Shown: in pieces, positions 15,828-23,892 of the stretch | How positions within the stretch are numbered: the first letter of the stretch is position 1 | How the letters are laid out: the number at the start of each line of letters is the position of its first letter | Assembly (NCBI RefSeq): GCF_040049275.1 | Contig: NZ_JBDZDT010000002.1 | Coordinates: forward strand, 558,001-622,000 | Length of the DNA stretch: 64,000 nt | DNA from: Aquabacter sp040049275 | GTDB taxonomy: Bacteria > Pseudomonadota > Alphaproteobacteria > Rhizobiales > Xanthobacteraceae | Direction: 5' to 3' | Notes under the pieces: generated by a model | What the model was told of the DNA's origin: nothing | What the model saw: the letters and a program-made list of their open reading frames with translations, nothing else | Databases searched by the model: none | Position numbers and translations under genes: made by a program

Positions 15828-16610
15828 ATGACAAACGAAGACATGCTCCCGCTGGACGCCGCGCGCAACCCCATCGTTGAGGTGCGGAACGGCGAGGCGC
15901 TGACGAACTCGCGCGACGTCGCCGCCTACTTCGAGAAGGAGCACCGCGACGTGCTCCGCGCTGTCGACAATTTGCTTCAGCAGGAGCCGAATTTGGCCCT
16001 GCGCAATTTTACGCATGCCCCCTACAGGTTGCATTCGACGGGTGATCAGTTGCATCGCTCGTTCGACATGACGCGCGACGGCTTCACCTTGTTGGCGATG
16101 GGCTTCACTGGCCCGAAGGCGCTGAAGTGGAAGCTCCGCTATATCGAGGCATTCAACCTCATGGAGGGTGAGCTTCGCGCCCGGCCGGCTGTGGACCCCG
16201 CGAAGGTTTTGAACGATCCCGCCGCGATGCGCGGCCTTCTGCTCTCTTACACCGAGAAGGTGCTGGAGTTGGAAGCCAAGGTGGCCGAGCAGAAGGACGA
16301 TGTCGCCGCCCTCGACCGCATCGCCAAGTCTGAGGGTTCGCTCTGCGTCACCGATGCCGCGAAGGCCTTGCAGGTCCGTCCCTCCGACCTCTTCGCCTAT
16401 CTCCGGTCCCACAACTGGATCTACCGCCGCGCCGGCACCGCGCACGACATCGGCTATCAGAACCGCGTGAACTCCGGTGATCTGGAGCACAAGGTCACCA
16501 CCGTTCTCCGGGCCGACGGCAGCGACAAGGTGACCGAGCAGGTGCGGGTGACGCCGCAGGGCCTCGCCAAGCTGGCGAAGCTTATGAGCCCGGCGATCAA
16601 GGCGGCTTAG
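15828..16610 (+). CDS. Rha family protein with KilAC domain, second copy
   Basis: 260 aa from the ATG at 15828, preceded by GGAAAGG at a nine-base distance; an upstream extension to 15609 is rejected because it crosses a hairpin and lacks a site. The Rha part (residues about 15-125: ALTNSRDVAAYFEKEHRDVLRAVDN, then FDMTRDGFTLLAMGFTGPKALKWKLRYIEAFN) is more canonical than in the 14009 copy; the KilAC part is residues about 160-255. Followed 20 bases later by a strong terminator that closes the inserted regulatory island. Confidence 0.9.
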   Translation: MTNEDMLPLDAARNPIVEVRNGEALTNSRDVAAYFEKEHRDVLRAVDNLLQQEPNLALRNFTHAPYRLHSTGDQLHRSFDMTRDGFTLLAMGFTGPKALKWKLRYIEAFNLMEGELRARPAVDPAKVLNDPAAMRGLLLSYTEKVLELEAKVAEQKDDVAALDRIAKSEGSLCVTDAAKALQVRPSDLFAYLRSHNWIYRRAGTAHDIGYQNRVNSGDLEHKVTTVLRADGSDKVTEQVRVTPQGLAKLAKLMSPAIKAA

Positions 16611-16630
16611 CTAAGAAGCGATGCACATCC

Positions 16631-16661
16631 AAAAGGGCGGTTCTTCGGAACCGCCCTTTTT
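16631..16661 (+). terminator. Strong rho-independent terminator
   Basis: AAAAGGGCGGTTC pairs with GAACCGCCCTTTT across a short TTCG-like loop, ending in TTTTT. It separates the regulatory island from the capsid operon, whose first gene begins 16 bases later, so the capsid genes need read-through, antitermination or an unseen promoter. Confidence 0.85.
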
Positions 16662-16676
16662 CATGGGAACTCCAAT

Positions 16677-17825
16677 ATGCAATTCGTTGACGCGGCACAG
16701 ATCGCGGGCACTCGCCTGCGCGCTGACGGCACTCTTGTTGCCGATGCGCGCGTCGCCCGTACCGGCATCCAGCTTTATGCCGGCCATGAGGTCGGCAAGC
16801 CGGAAATGTCCGTGGTGCGCGTGTATCGCCCCGCGGAAGAAGTCTTCAGCGTGGATGCTCGGGCATCTTTCGCGCACCGACCACTGACGAATGACCACCC
16901 GAAGGAGTTGGTCACTGCTGCGAACTGGAAAGCCCTCGCCGTCGGCCACACGGTCGACGAGGTGACCATCGACGGGAATCGCCTCCGCGTTCCTCTTCTC
17001 GTGTCGGATTCCGCCGCCATCGAGGATGTGCAGGGGGGCAAGCAGGAGCTTTCCGCCGGCTACACCTGCAACTTGGATTGGACCGCCGGCACCACCCCCG
17101 AGGGAGAATCCTTCGACGCCGTCCAGCGCGATATCCGCGCCAATCACATCGCCATCGTCCAGCGCGGCCGCGCTGGCTCCGAATGCCGCATCGGCGACGC
17201 CGATCTGCATACCTGGGGCGCTGCCCCTCTCACCATCGATCAAAAGGACCAGACCATGCCGGACAATCTCCGCACGGTGGTCGTGGACGGCCTGTCGGTC
17301 CAGACGACCGACCAGGGCGCCCAGGCCATTGAGAAGCTGACCAAGGACCGCGACGACGCTCGCAAGGCGCTGTCCGATGCCCAGGCCGAGCACGCCAAGG
17401 CGCTCGCCGCCAAGGACGCCGATCTCGCCAAGAAGGACGCCGCGCTTGATGCCGAGAAGGCGAAGGTGCTGTCCGACGCCGACCTCGACAAGCGGGTGGC
17501 AGCGCGCGCGGCGCTCGTCACTGTCGCCAAGGCCATCGCCAAGGACGTGAAGACCGACGGCCTGTCCGATGCGGGCATTCGCAAGGCGGTGGTGACCGCT
17601 GTGCTCGGCGATGCCGCGGTGGCCGGCAAGGCGGAAGCCTACATCGATGCCCGCTTCGAAATCCTCGCCGAGGATGCCGCGAAGAAGGGCAGTACGGACC
17701 CGTTCCGCGAAGCCGCCGCCGGCGGTCTTCGCACCTCCGATGGCGCCGATAAGGCTGCGTCGGACGCCTACGCCCAGATGGTGAAGGACATGCAGTCCGC
17801 CCATCACCCCGCCCAGGCCAACTGA
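16677..17825 (+). CDS. Prohead protease (DUF2213) fused to scaffold
   Basis: 382 aa. Residues about 1-170 are a DUF2213 domain: T-G-I-Q-x-Y-x-G-H-E, a V-Y-R-P-A-E-E-V-F segment, F-A-x-R-P-L-T-N-D-H-P (probable catalytic His), then E-L-S-A-G-Y with the likely nucleophilic Ser, and A-I-V-Q-R-G-R-A-G. This is the capsid maturation protease fold used by Mu-like and related phages. Residues about 195-300 are a coiled-coil scaffold with heptad-rich A-E-H-A-K-A-L-A-A-K-D. An internal start at 17256 may yield the scaffold alone. Confidence 0.85.
   Translation: MQFVDAAQIAGTRLRADGTLVADARVARTGIQLYAGHEVGKPEMSVVRVYRPAEEVFSVDARASFAHRPLTNDHPKELVTAANWKALAVGHTVDEVTIDGNRLRVPLLVSDSAAIEDVQGGKQELSAGYTCNLDWTAGTTPEGESFDAVQRDIRANHIAIVQRGRAGSECRIGDADLHTWGAAPLTIDQKDQTMPDNLRTVVVDGLSVQTTDQGAQAIEKLTKDRDDARKALSDAQAEHAKALAAKDADLAKKDAALDAEKAKVLSDADLDKRVAARAALVTVAKAIAKDVKTDGLSDAGIRKAVVTAVLGDAAVAGKAEAYIDARFEILAEDAAKKGSTDPFREAAAGGLRTSDGADKAASDAYAQMVKDMQSAHHPAQAN
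17256..17825 (+). CDS. Putative internally initiated scaffold protein (nested in the protease gene)
   Basis: An in-frame ATG at 17256 is preceded by AAAAGGACCAGACC, nearly the same leader as those of the capsid gene (AAAGGACCAGCACC before 18604) and of 14815. The resulting 189-residue protein begins MPDNLRTVVVDGLSV and consists of the coiled-coil scaffold only. Nested protease/scaffold pairs are known in several phages. Initiation here is inferred from the ribosome-binding site. Confidence 0.55.
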   Translation: MPDNLRTVVVDGLSVQTTDQGAQAIEKLTKDRDDARKALSDAQAEHAKALAAKDADLAKKDAALDAEKAKVLSDADLDKRVAARAALVTVAKAIAKDVKTDGLSDAGIRKAVVTAVLGDAAVAGKAEAYIDARFEILAEDAAKKGSTDPFREAAAGGLRTSDGADKAASDAYAQMVKDMQSAHHPAQAN

Positions 17826-17837
17826 GGAGCCACGAAC

Positions 17838-18584
17838 ATGGCGACCTATCAGACCACCTATACGAACGCTCCTCCGAAGGGCCTGCCCGGTCAGATCGCG
17901 AATGAGGAGAAGTGCAACAAGGTGAGCCGCACGGTGGAATCCGCTGCCGGCATCGCCTTCGGCCAGCCCGCATTCCGCGGCACTGGTGATCATGGCGTGG
18001 TCACGGGCGGCACCTTCGCCGCCACCGGCGCGGGCTCTGCCGCGGCCTCCGGTAACGTCGGCACCGGCACCATCACGGCGTCGCCCGCCGTTGCCGCCGG
18101 CGCCAAGGAGGGCCGCTACACGATCGTCCTCACGGCGACCGGCGCGACCGCTCCCTGGATCATGCAGGACCCGAACGGCAACATCGTGGGCGATGGCGTC
18201 GTCGCTTCGGCCGCGACCATCGACGGCATCGGTCCGTTCACCATCTCGAACGCCGGCACCATGACGGCGGGCGACACCTACTACATCGACGTGACCTACA
18301 CCGCGAATGCCGATTTCCTCGGCCTTGCGGTGCTGAACCCGGCGGTGCCGCCCAACGCTTCGGCGCCCGACGCCTACCCGCAGTACTTCACCGGCGCCTT
18401 CATGACGATGGGCCAGATGTACGTCACCGCGGGCGCGACGGTCGTTCAGGGTGACCCGGTCTACTGGAACCCCTCGAACGGCCGCTACACCAAGACGACG
18501 ACGCACATCCGCATCCCCGACGCCACCTTCGACACTGGCGGCGGAAACGGCGACATCGTCGAAATCTCTCTGAAGCTCCGCTGA
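17838..18584 (+). CDS. Structural cement/decoration protein (Gp24-like)
   Basis: 248 aa. N-terminal about 60 residues (MATYQTTYTNAPPKGLPGQIANEE, then a VSRTVES segment) match phage cement proteins encoded next to DUF2213 and DUF2184 genes. The middle (residues about 65-160) is a threonine- and glycine-rich beta sandwich-like insert with GTGTITASP, GRYTIVLTATG and GDTYYIDVTYTA strands, typical of surface-exposed decoration domains. The C-terminus returns to the family pattern. It should bind and stabilise the expanded capsid. Confidence 0.75.
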   Translation: MATYQTTYTNAPPKGLPGQIANEEKCNKVSRTVESAAGIAFGQPAFRGTGDHGVVTGGTFAATGAGSAAASGNVGTGTITASPAVAAGAKEGRYTIVLTATGATAPWIMQDPNGNIVGDGVVASAATIDGIGPFTISNAGTMTAGDTYYIDVTYTANADFLGLAVLNPAVPPNASAPDAYPQYFTGAFMTMGQMYVTAGATVVQGDPVYWNPSNGRYTKTTTHIRIPDATFDTGGGNGDIVEISLKLR

Positions 18585-18603
18585 TCGCGAAAGGACCAGC
18601 ACC

Positions 18604-19578
18604 ATGAACATGATCGTTCAGCAGCCTTTCGCTGATGCGCAGGCCGCGTACCCCTTCGTGCTCGCGCAGGGGCGCAATATCGAGACGCGGATCTATCAGC
18701 GCCGCTACCCGACCTTCAATTACGGTGCCCACGTCCCCGTGGTCACGGAAGGGAACGCATGGGCCATCGGCACCACGTTCTTCACCGTGGACACGGCGGG
18801 CGAGGCCAAGTTCCTCTCCGGCGCCGGCACCGACATGCCCTTCAACCAGGCCACGAAGGACATGGCGAGCCATGACTTCGCGATGATCGGCTCCGGTTGG
18901 GAATGGAACCTGGAGGAGGTCAATCAGGCCGCCCTCTATGGCATCGATCTCAACGGCACGAAGGCGACCTCTGCTGCCGACAAGGTCGAGCGCCTGCTCA
19001 ACTCCGTCGCCATGGTCGGCTCCACCGAGAAGAATTGGACCGGCTTCGTGAACAACGCCGCGGTGTCCCGCGTCGATGTGGCGAACGACGGCACCGGAAC
19101 CTCCACCTACTGGTCGGCGAAGACCAATGACCAGATCCTCCGGGACATCAACGACCTGATCTCCAGTGTGCGGGCGAATACGGAGGAGGTCGAATGGGTG
19201 GACGCCCTGCGCTTGCCTCCGGAGGCCTTCCGCCTCATCGCCACCCGCCGGCTCGGCGCAGGCGATGGCCTGATGACGCTGCTGGAGTACATCCGGCAGA
19301 ACAACGTCTACACGGCGGAGACCGGCCAGCCGCTGGACATTCAGCCGCTCCGGGAACTCGCCACGGCGTCCCAGGACGGCGGTGGCCGCATGGTGGTCTA
19401 TCGGCGCGCTGAGGAAGTTCTTCGCTTCCACCTGCCCATGCCGCGGCGTGTTCTGCTGCCGCGGCAGAAGTCCATCATGGGCTGGGAGACCGGCATCATC
19501 GCCCGCACCGGCGGCACCGAATGGCGCCTGCCCGGTGCCGCCGCCTACGGCGACGAAATCACCGCCCCGCCGGTCTGA
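18604..19578 (+). CDS. Major capsid protein, DUF2184 family
   Basis: 324 aa with a strong AAAGGACCAGCACC leader. FVLAQGRNIETRIYQRRYPTF, then GWEWNLEEVNQAALYGIDL, RLPPEAFRLIATRRLG, and a C-terminal MPRRVLLPRQ...TGIIARTGGTEWRLPGAAAY are characteristic of DUF2184 HK97-fold capsid proteins. It follows the cement gene in the usual order. It forms the icosahedral shell. Confidence 0.9.
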   Translation: MNMIVQQPFADAQAAYPFVLAQGRNIETRIYQRRYPTFNYGAHVPVVTEGNAWAIGTTFFTVDTAGEAKFLSGAGTDMPFNQATKDMASHDFAMIGSGWEWNLEEVNQAALYGIDLNGTKATSAADKVERLLNSVAMVGSTEKNWTGFVNNAAVSRVDVANDGTGTSTYWSAKTNDQILRDINDLISSVRANTEEVEWVDALRLPPEAFRLIATRRLGAGDGLMTLLEYIRQNNVYTAETGQPLDIQPLRELATASQDGGGRMVVYRRAEEVLRFHLPMPRRVLLPRQKSIMGWETGIIARTGGTEWRLPGAAAYGDEITAPPV

Positions 19579-19589
19579 GGAGGACAGCC

Positions 19590-19979
19590 ATGGACGTGAC
19601 GAACAAAGCGCCCGGTCTCCAGGGCGTTCACACCAGCACCGGCGTGGTCTACCTCAAGCCGGGGCAGACACGCGACCTCACCTTCGGCGAAGGGCAGGAA
19701 AAGCGGGCGCGTCGCCTGCCATTTCTCACCTTCGGCGGGGCGCCCAAGGCGGCAGCCGAGCCCCGCGAGCCCAAGCACGTGGAGTCGGTCGCGGGCGGGG
19801 AGGGTGTCGAACTCACCGAGGCCGAGAAGGCCAAGGCGGCAGCCGATCTCCTTGAGCAGGCCGACAAGCTGCACTTCCAGACCTGGAAGAAGGCCGCCGG
19901 TGAATTGCTCGGCCCGGACAACCTCCCGGACACCAAGGACGAGATCCTCGCCGCCCTGAAGGCCAAGGCGGAAGCCTGA
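19590..19979 (+). CDS. Hypothetical head protein after the capsid gene
   Basis: 129 aa with a strong GAGGAGG site. The first 45 residues (QGVHTSTGVVYLKPGQTRDLTF) look like a small beta domain seen in proteins encoded after phage capsid genes; the rest is charged, helical and alanine-rich. It overlaps the next gene by one base. Function unknown; a head-tail joining accessory is plausible. Confidence 0.65.
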   Translation: MDVTNKAPGLQGVHTSTGVVYLKPGQTRDLTFGEGQEKRARRLPFLTFGGAPKAAAEPREPKHVESVAGGEGVELTEAEKAKAAADLLEQADKLHFQTWKKAAGELLGPDNLPDTKDEILAALKAKAEA

Positions 19980-20347
19980 TGGCCTACACGCCCCCGACCG
20001 TCGCCGAGCTGAAGGCTCGCTTCCCCGAGTTCGCCGCACGCGGTGATGTCCTCCTCGGCCTTGTGCTCGATGAGGCCATTGCCCAGGTGGGCGAAACCTG
20101 GATCGAAGCGGATCGGAAGCCGGCGACCCTCTACCTCGCCGCCCACCTCCTTGCCTCTCAGGGCTCGGGAGCAGGCGGCGATGTGGCGATCTCCGGTCCG
20201 GTCAAACGTGATCGGGTCGGAGACAGCGAAACCGAATTCGCCGGCGTCGGCGGCGCGGCGGGGCAGGGGGACTACGGCAGCACAGCCTATGGGCAGCGCT
20301 TCGCAACCTATCTGCGCCGAAACTTTCCAGCCGTGGCGGTGGTCTGA
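19979..20347 (+). CDS. Head-tail connector, DUF4054 family
   Basis: 122 aa. YTPPTVAELKARFPEF, a WIEADRK-like helix, LYLAAHLLASQG and a C-terminal GSTAYGQRFATYLRR are the pattern of DUF4054 connectors, HK97 gp6-like proteins that sit below the portal as adaptor ring. Overlaps both neighbours, as expected in a tightly packed structural operon. Confidence 0.82.
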   Translation: MAYTPPTVAELKARFPEFAARGDVLLGLVLDEAIAQVGETWIEADRKPATLYLAAHLLASQGSGAGGDVAISGPVKRDRVGDSETEFAGVGGAAGQGDYGSTAYGQRFATYLRRNFPAVAVV

Positions 20348-20574
20348 TGTTCTTTCACATCTCAAACCGATCCGGAGTTCGGCAGGCCGTTGAGACCCCG
20401 GGGGGCCTCGACCATATTCCCCCCTTCAGTGCCAAGACGGTCGAGCTCACTCCCAGGGGCGAGGCCAAGGCACGGCGGTTCGTCTATCTCGCACTCCGAC
20501 CGACGGCCCCCCTTCCGCGGCGCATGTCATCGCTCGTTGTCAAGCGGGCGCGGAAGCGCCGGAAGTCGTCATGA
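20347..20574 (+). CDS. Small hypothetical structural-operon protein
   Basis: 75 aa, basic, overlapping the connector gene by one base and the next by ATGA. FFHISNRSGVRQAVETPGG, then an IPPFSAKTVEL segment, resembles a small beta-rich protein found between connector and tail-completion genes in related phages; not assigned. Confidence 0.55.
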   Translation: MFFHISNRSGVRQAVETPGGLDHIPPFSAKTVELTPRGEAKARRFVYLALRPTAPLPRRMSSLVVKRARKRRKSS

Positions 20575-21080
20575 TCCGCGTCCGGATGAACGTGTCCACG
20601 GTGAAGAAGGGCGATCTGGAGAAGAAACTGGCCGAGTTGCGGACGGCCTTTTCCGGGCCGAAAGAGGTCAAGGTCGGCCTACCCGTAGGTAAGGCCGACG
20701 CCAACGTCATCGAATACGCCTTCTTCAACCATTTCGGCACGAAGGGTTCCGGCAAGGGCTTTGTACGAAATGGCATTGGAGGCTTCGGCGGTCCGATCCC
20801 GGCGCGCCCCTTCATCAAAGCCGCCATGTTCGAAGGGCAGGGCGAGGTCAAGGCTGCGATGCAGAGCGTCGCAAAGATCACCATCAATGGCGGTGACCTT
20901 CAGGCGGGAATGATGAAGCTGGGCCTGCTTGGGCAGAACCTCATCCAGGACAAGATCAAATCGGGAATGGCCCCGGCCAATTCTCCTCTCACCATCAAGA
21001 TCAAGGGATCGAGCGGGACCCTTCGCGATGAAGGGCGCCTCTTCGGTTCCATCACCTGGAAGCTCGATGGTGTCACATGA
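20571..21080 (+). CDS. Tail/neck completion protein, HK97 gp10-like
   Basis: 169 aa. EVKVGLPVGKAD, then the ANVIEYAFFNHFGTKG..., IPARPFIKAA segment and a C-terminal KIKGSSGTLRDEGRLFGSITWKL are the signatures of gp10/virion-morphogenesis neck proteins (tail-terminal or completion proteins). It sits between connector and neck genes with ATGA overlaps on both sides. Confidence 0.8.
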   Translation: MIRVRMNVSTVKKGDLEKKLAELRTAFSGPKEVKVGLPVGKADANVIEYAFFNHFGTKGSGKGFVRNGIGGFGGPIPARPFIKAAMFEGQGEVKAAMQSVAKITINGGDLQAGMMKLGLLGQNLIQDKIKSGMAPANSPLTIKIKGSSGTLRDEGRLFGSITWKLDGVT

Positions 21081-21448
21081 CATGGGCCGTTCTCGCGATT
21101 GACCGCCGGGCGAAGCCGGCGACGCTCCAACGGTACGATGACGGTGTTTATGTCGGTGGCCGCTGGGTGGCGGGCGATGCGACGACTTCAACAATCCAGG
21201 CCGTGATCCAGCCGCCGGGCGCGGCCGATCTGCGCATGATGCCGGAAGGCGAATGGGTCGAAGGCGACGTCGTCATCTGGACGCGGACGCCGCTGCGAAC
21301 CGCCGATGAGGATGCCGGCACCACTGCCGACGAAATCACGACCGCTCTCGGCGCCACCTACAAAGTGATCAAGGTCGCCACCCGCTCGGAAGCGGGGTTC
21401 ACCCGCGCCATCGCGAGGCTGACGAATGACCGAGGACGAACTGTTTGA
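21077..21448 (+). CDS. Putative head-closure/neck protein
   Basis: 123 aa, ATGA overlap with the preceding gene. Beta-rich composition, with strands such as GVYVGGRWVAG, TIQAVIQPPGAADLRMMPEGEW and VEGDVVIWTR, and its position between gp10-like and tail-terminator genes, fit a head-closure (SPP1 gp16-type) protein. The family is not certain. Confidence 0.6.
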   Translation: MTWAVLAIDRRAKPATLQRYDDGVYVGGRWVAGDATTSTIQAVIQPPGAADLRMMPEGEWVEGDVVIWTRTPLRTADEDAGTTADEITTALGATYKVIKVATRSEAGFTRAIARLTNDRGRTV

Positions 21449-21992
21449 CGGCCTGCGGGCCTATCTGGTCCGCACCGACGCCGAACAGGCGATCATCAAT
21501 CCATCACATGACCCTCTCGAGGACATCGTCGCCGACCATCAGAGCGCACCACGCTTGAAGGGCGCTCATGCCGTCATCAATCTCGTCGGCGAACGGGTGC
21601 TTCTGGAGACGCTATGCATCTCATATGAAGCGATGACGGTCGGTGCTGCGCCCAGGGTGATTGAAGCCACGGCCCGGGCGAAGGAATGGCGGTTCACCGT
21701 CGACGTGTTCGCCTCGCGCGGGCTGGATTTTGCCGGCCCCATGATCAACGCGCTTCAGTCCGCGCATGCTTCCGTGGATCTGCACCCCGCCATGGTGCGC
21801 CACGTGTCCGAACCCCGCCGCGTGCCCAGAATGGTTGAAAGCCAGTGGGAAGGCCGGGTGCAGTTCGATGTCGACCTCGCCGGCATCGTCGTCGACCGTC
21901 TGCTCATCGACGTGATCGAGAGCGGGACCGTCCAGTTCCACGACGCCGCTGCCGAGCGGCTCTTCGCAACGCTTCACTTTCAGAAGGGCTAA
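21426..21992 (+). CDS. Phage neck/tail terminator protein (LIC_12616-like)
   Basis: 188 aa, overlapping the previous gene by 23 bases. A helical N-terminus, then AHAVINLVGER...EWRFTVDVFASRGLDFAGPMINALQSA and a final VESQWEGRVQFDVDLAGIV resemble the neck terminator proteins of myovirus-type phages. It is directly upstream of the tail sheath gene. It would cap the tail tube and join it to the head. Confidence 0.72.
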   Translation: MTEDELFDGLRAYLVRTDAEQAIINPSHDPLEDIVADHQSAPRLKGAHAVINLVGERVLLETLCISYEAMTVGAAPRVIEATARAKEWRFTVDVFASRGLDFAGPMINALQSAHASVDLHPAMVRHVSEPRRVPRMVESQWEGRVQFDVDLAGIVVDRLLIDVIESGTVQFHDAAAERLFATLHFQKG

Positions 21993-21995
21993 AGC

Positions 21996-23420
21996 ATGGC
22001 TACTCGCCTGCCTTATTCGCGCGTCGTCGACGTAAGTCTCACGCGCCAGGACAACTTCGCGACCGCGACGGGCTTCTCCGTCGCGCTTCTTCTCCAGCCG
22101 ACGGAGGTCGCAGGAAAGGTCGACTCGACGACGCGGACGCGGGTCTATTCCGACCTTCTGGAGGTCTCCACGGACTTCCCGTCGAATTCGGAGACCTATG
22201 CCGCCGCAGCGGCTGTGTTCTCGCAGAACCCGCGGCCTCGCCAGATCAAGATCGCATATCGCGACGACTCGGAGGACATCACCGACGAACTCAACGCGAT
22301 CTATGCCGCAGATCCTGACTGGTACTGGCTCTTTCATACCGACGAGCTGCGCGACACGCCGGAGCAGCGTGCGCTGGCGGACTGGGCCGAGACCAAGACG
22401 GCGCTCGTCGGCCTGGACAGCAACGACGTCTCGACGGAGACGCCCTCATCCGAGGCCGACCTCTCGGCGACGGTAACCATGACCATCGCGAGCCCCGGCG
22501 TGGTCACGTGGACCGGCCATGTCTTGCAGGCTGGTGACCCGGTGGTGTTCAGCACGACGGGAGCTTTGCCGACCGGGCTTGTCGCCGGCACCACCTACTA
22601 CGTGGTTTCTCCGGCGACCAGCACCTTCTCGGTGGCGGCAACCGTCGGCGGGAGCGCGATCAACACGTCGGGCACCCAGAGCGGCACCCACACTGCGACC
22701 TCTCCCCGCTTCGGCGGCTCCATCGCCGAGTATATCGAGAGCAAGAACTACGACCGATCCTTCGTGTTCTACCACACGGACGCTTCGCTCTACCCCTCGG
22801 CGGCGCTGATTGGCTTCCTTGCTACCCGGGATCTGGATCGGTCGAACATCCAGACCGCGCGCCGCGGCGACATCAACTCCGGCCAGGCCTACACCGCGAA
22901 GTTCAAGCGGTTGCGTGGCATCACCGTGCTCAACAAGCCCAGCGCCATCGTCCAGGCTATCACTGGGTTTATTCCCGGCAGCGGCCTGGACAAGGCCCAG
23001 GGCCATCTCGCGAACGTCTATGTGAACATCGGCGGCCTGGACATGGTCGTGGAAGGCAACGTCGGGTCCGGCGCCTTCATCGATGAAATCCACGCCGGCG
23101 ACTGGATCGTTGCACGCACCCGCGAGGCGCTCCTGTCTACCCTCGCGAACAATGCTCGCGTGCCCTACACGAACGCGGGCGTGGCCATCCTCACCAATGC
23201 CATCGACGGCGTTATGCGCCGCGCCTTCGCCGCTGGGATCATCGCCAGCGACACTGGCGAGGACGGTGAATTCCTGCCGGAATACGAGATCTCGGTGGAC
23301 CGGGTGGAGAACATCCCGGCCACTCAGCGCCGGAACCGCATCGCCCCCGATATCCGGGTCGATTTCCGCTATACGGGCGCGTTCCACTACGTGTCCTCGT
23401 CCCTGATCATGCGCTTCTGA
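21996..23420 (+). CDS. Tail sheath protein, DUF3383 family, with inserted domain
   Basis: 474 aa. The N-terminal SRVVDVSLTRQDNFATATGF, the middle FVFYHTDASLYPSAALIGFLATRDLDRSN, and the C-terminal LSTLANNARVPYTNAGVAILTNAIDGVMRRAFAAGII and IAPDIRVDFRYTGAFHYV match DUF3383 sheath proteins; they polymerise around the tube and contract at infection. Residues about 150-235 are an extra Thr/Ser/Gly-rich beta domain (with GDPVVFSTTGALPTGLVAG, then TYYVVSPATSTFSVA) not needed for the sheath core and probably displayed on the tail surface. Confidence 0.88.
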   Translation: MATRLPYSRVVDVSLTRQDNFATATGFSVALLLQPTEVAGKVDSTTRTRVYSDLLEVSTDFPSNSETYAAAAAVFSQNPRPRQIKIAYRDDSEDITDELNAIYAADPDWYWLFHTDELRDTPEQRALADWAETKTALVGLDSNDVSTETPSSEADLSATVTMTIASPGVVTWTGHVLQAGDPVVFSTTGALPTGLVAGTTYYVVSPATSTFSVAATVGGSAINTSGTQSGTHTATSPRFGGSIAEYIESKNYDRSFVFYHTDASLYPSAALIGFLATRDLDRSNIQTARRGDINSGQAYTAKFKRLRGITVLNKPSAIVQAITGFIPGSGLDKAQGHLANVYVNIGGLDMVVEGNVGSGAFIDEIHAGDWIVARTREALLSTLANNARVPYTNAGVAILTNAIDGVMRRAFAAGIIASDTGEDGEFLPEYEISVDRVENIPATQRRNRIAPDIRVDFRYTGAFHYVSSSLIMRF

Positions 23421-23430
23421 GGAGGGGCCA

Positions 23431-23892
23431 ATGCCCACCGCCTGCCTGCCCCTTACCGTCTATTCCTTCCAGAACGTCGTCCTCACGATCGATGGCCGCG
23501 AGGTCACCGGGGTTTGGGAGGGCGACGACGCCATCCAGGTCGAGCGCCATGCCGATCTTGGCACTCCGGTGGTGGGAGCGGACGGCTCTCCCATCCTCTC
23601 CATCACCGCGGATCAGTCGGCCACGCTGACCTTGAAGCTTCAGCCGACCTCCGCATGGAACCGCTACCTGTCCCAGAAGGTGAAGAAGATGCGCGCCGGC
23701 GCGGTGGTTGACGTCATGACCATCGGTCTGCGCGATACCGGGACTGGAGAAGGTGGCGGCTGCTCCTCCGCCGTCATCATGAAGGAGCCCCCGCTGAGCC
23801 TGGGCACCAGCGCCACCGAACGGGAATGGGCGATCTACTGCGGGTGCTGGCAGGAGAACGACATTCAGTACACCGATGTGAGCGCAATCTGA
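23431..23892 (+). CDS. Tail tube protein, DUF3277 family
   Basis: 153 aa with a GAGGAGGGGCC site. YSFQNVVLTIDGREVTGVWEGDDAIQVERHAD, then SATLTLKLQPTSAWNRYLS and a late VIMKEPPLSLGTSATEREWAIYCG match DUF3277 (tube proteins next to DUF3383 sheaths). It forms the inner tail channel. One-base overlap with the chaperone gene. Confidence 0.85.
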   Translation: MPTACLPLTVYSFQNVVLTIDGREVTGVWEGDDAIQVERHADLGTPVVGADGSPILSITADQSATLTLKLQPTSAWNRYLSQKVKKMRAGAVVDVMTIGLRDTGTGEGGGCSSAVIMKEPPLSLGTSATEREWAIYCGCWQENDIQYTDVSAI

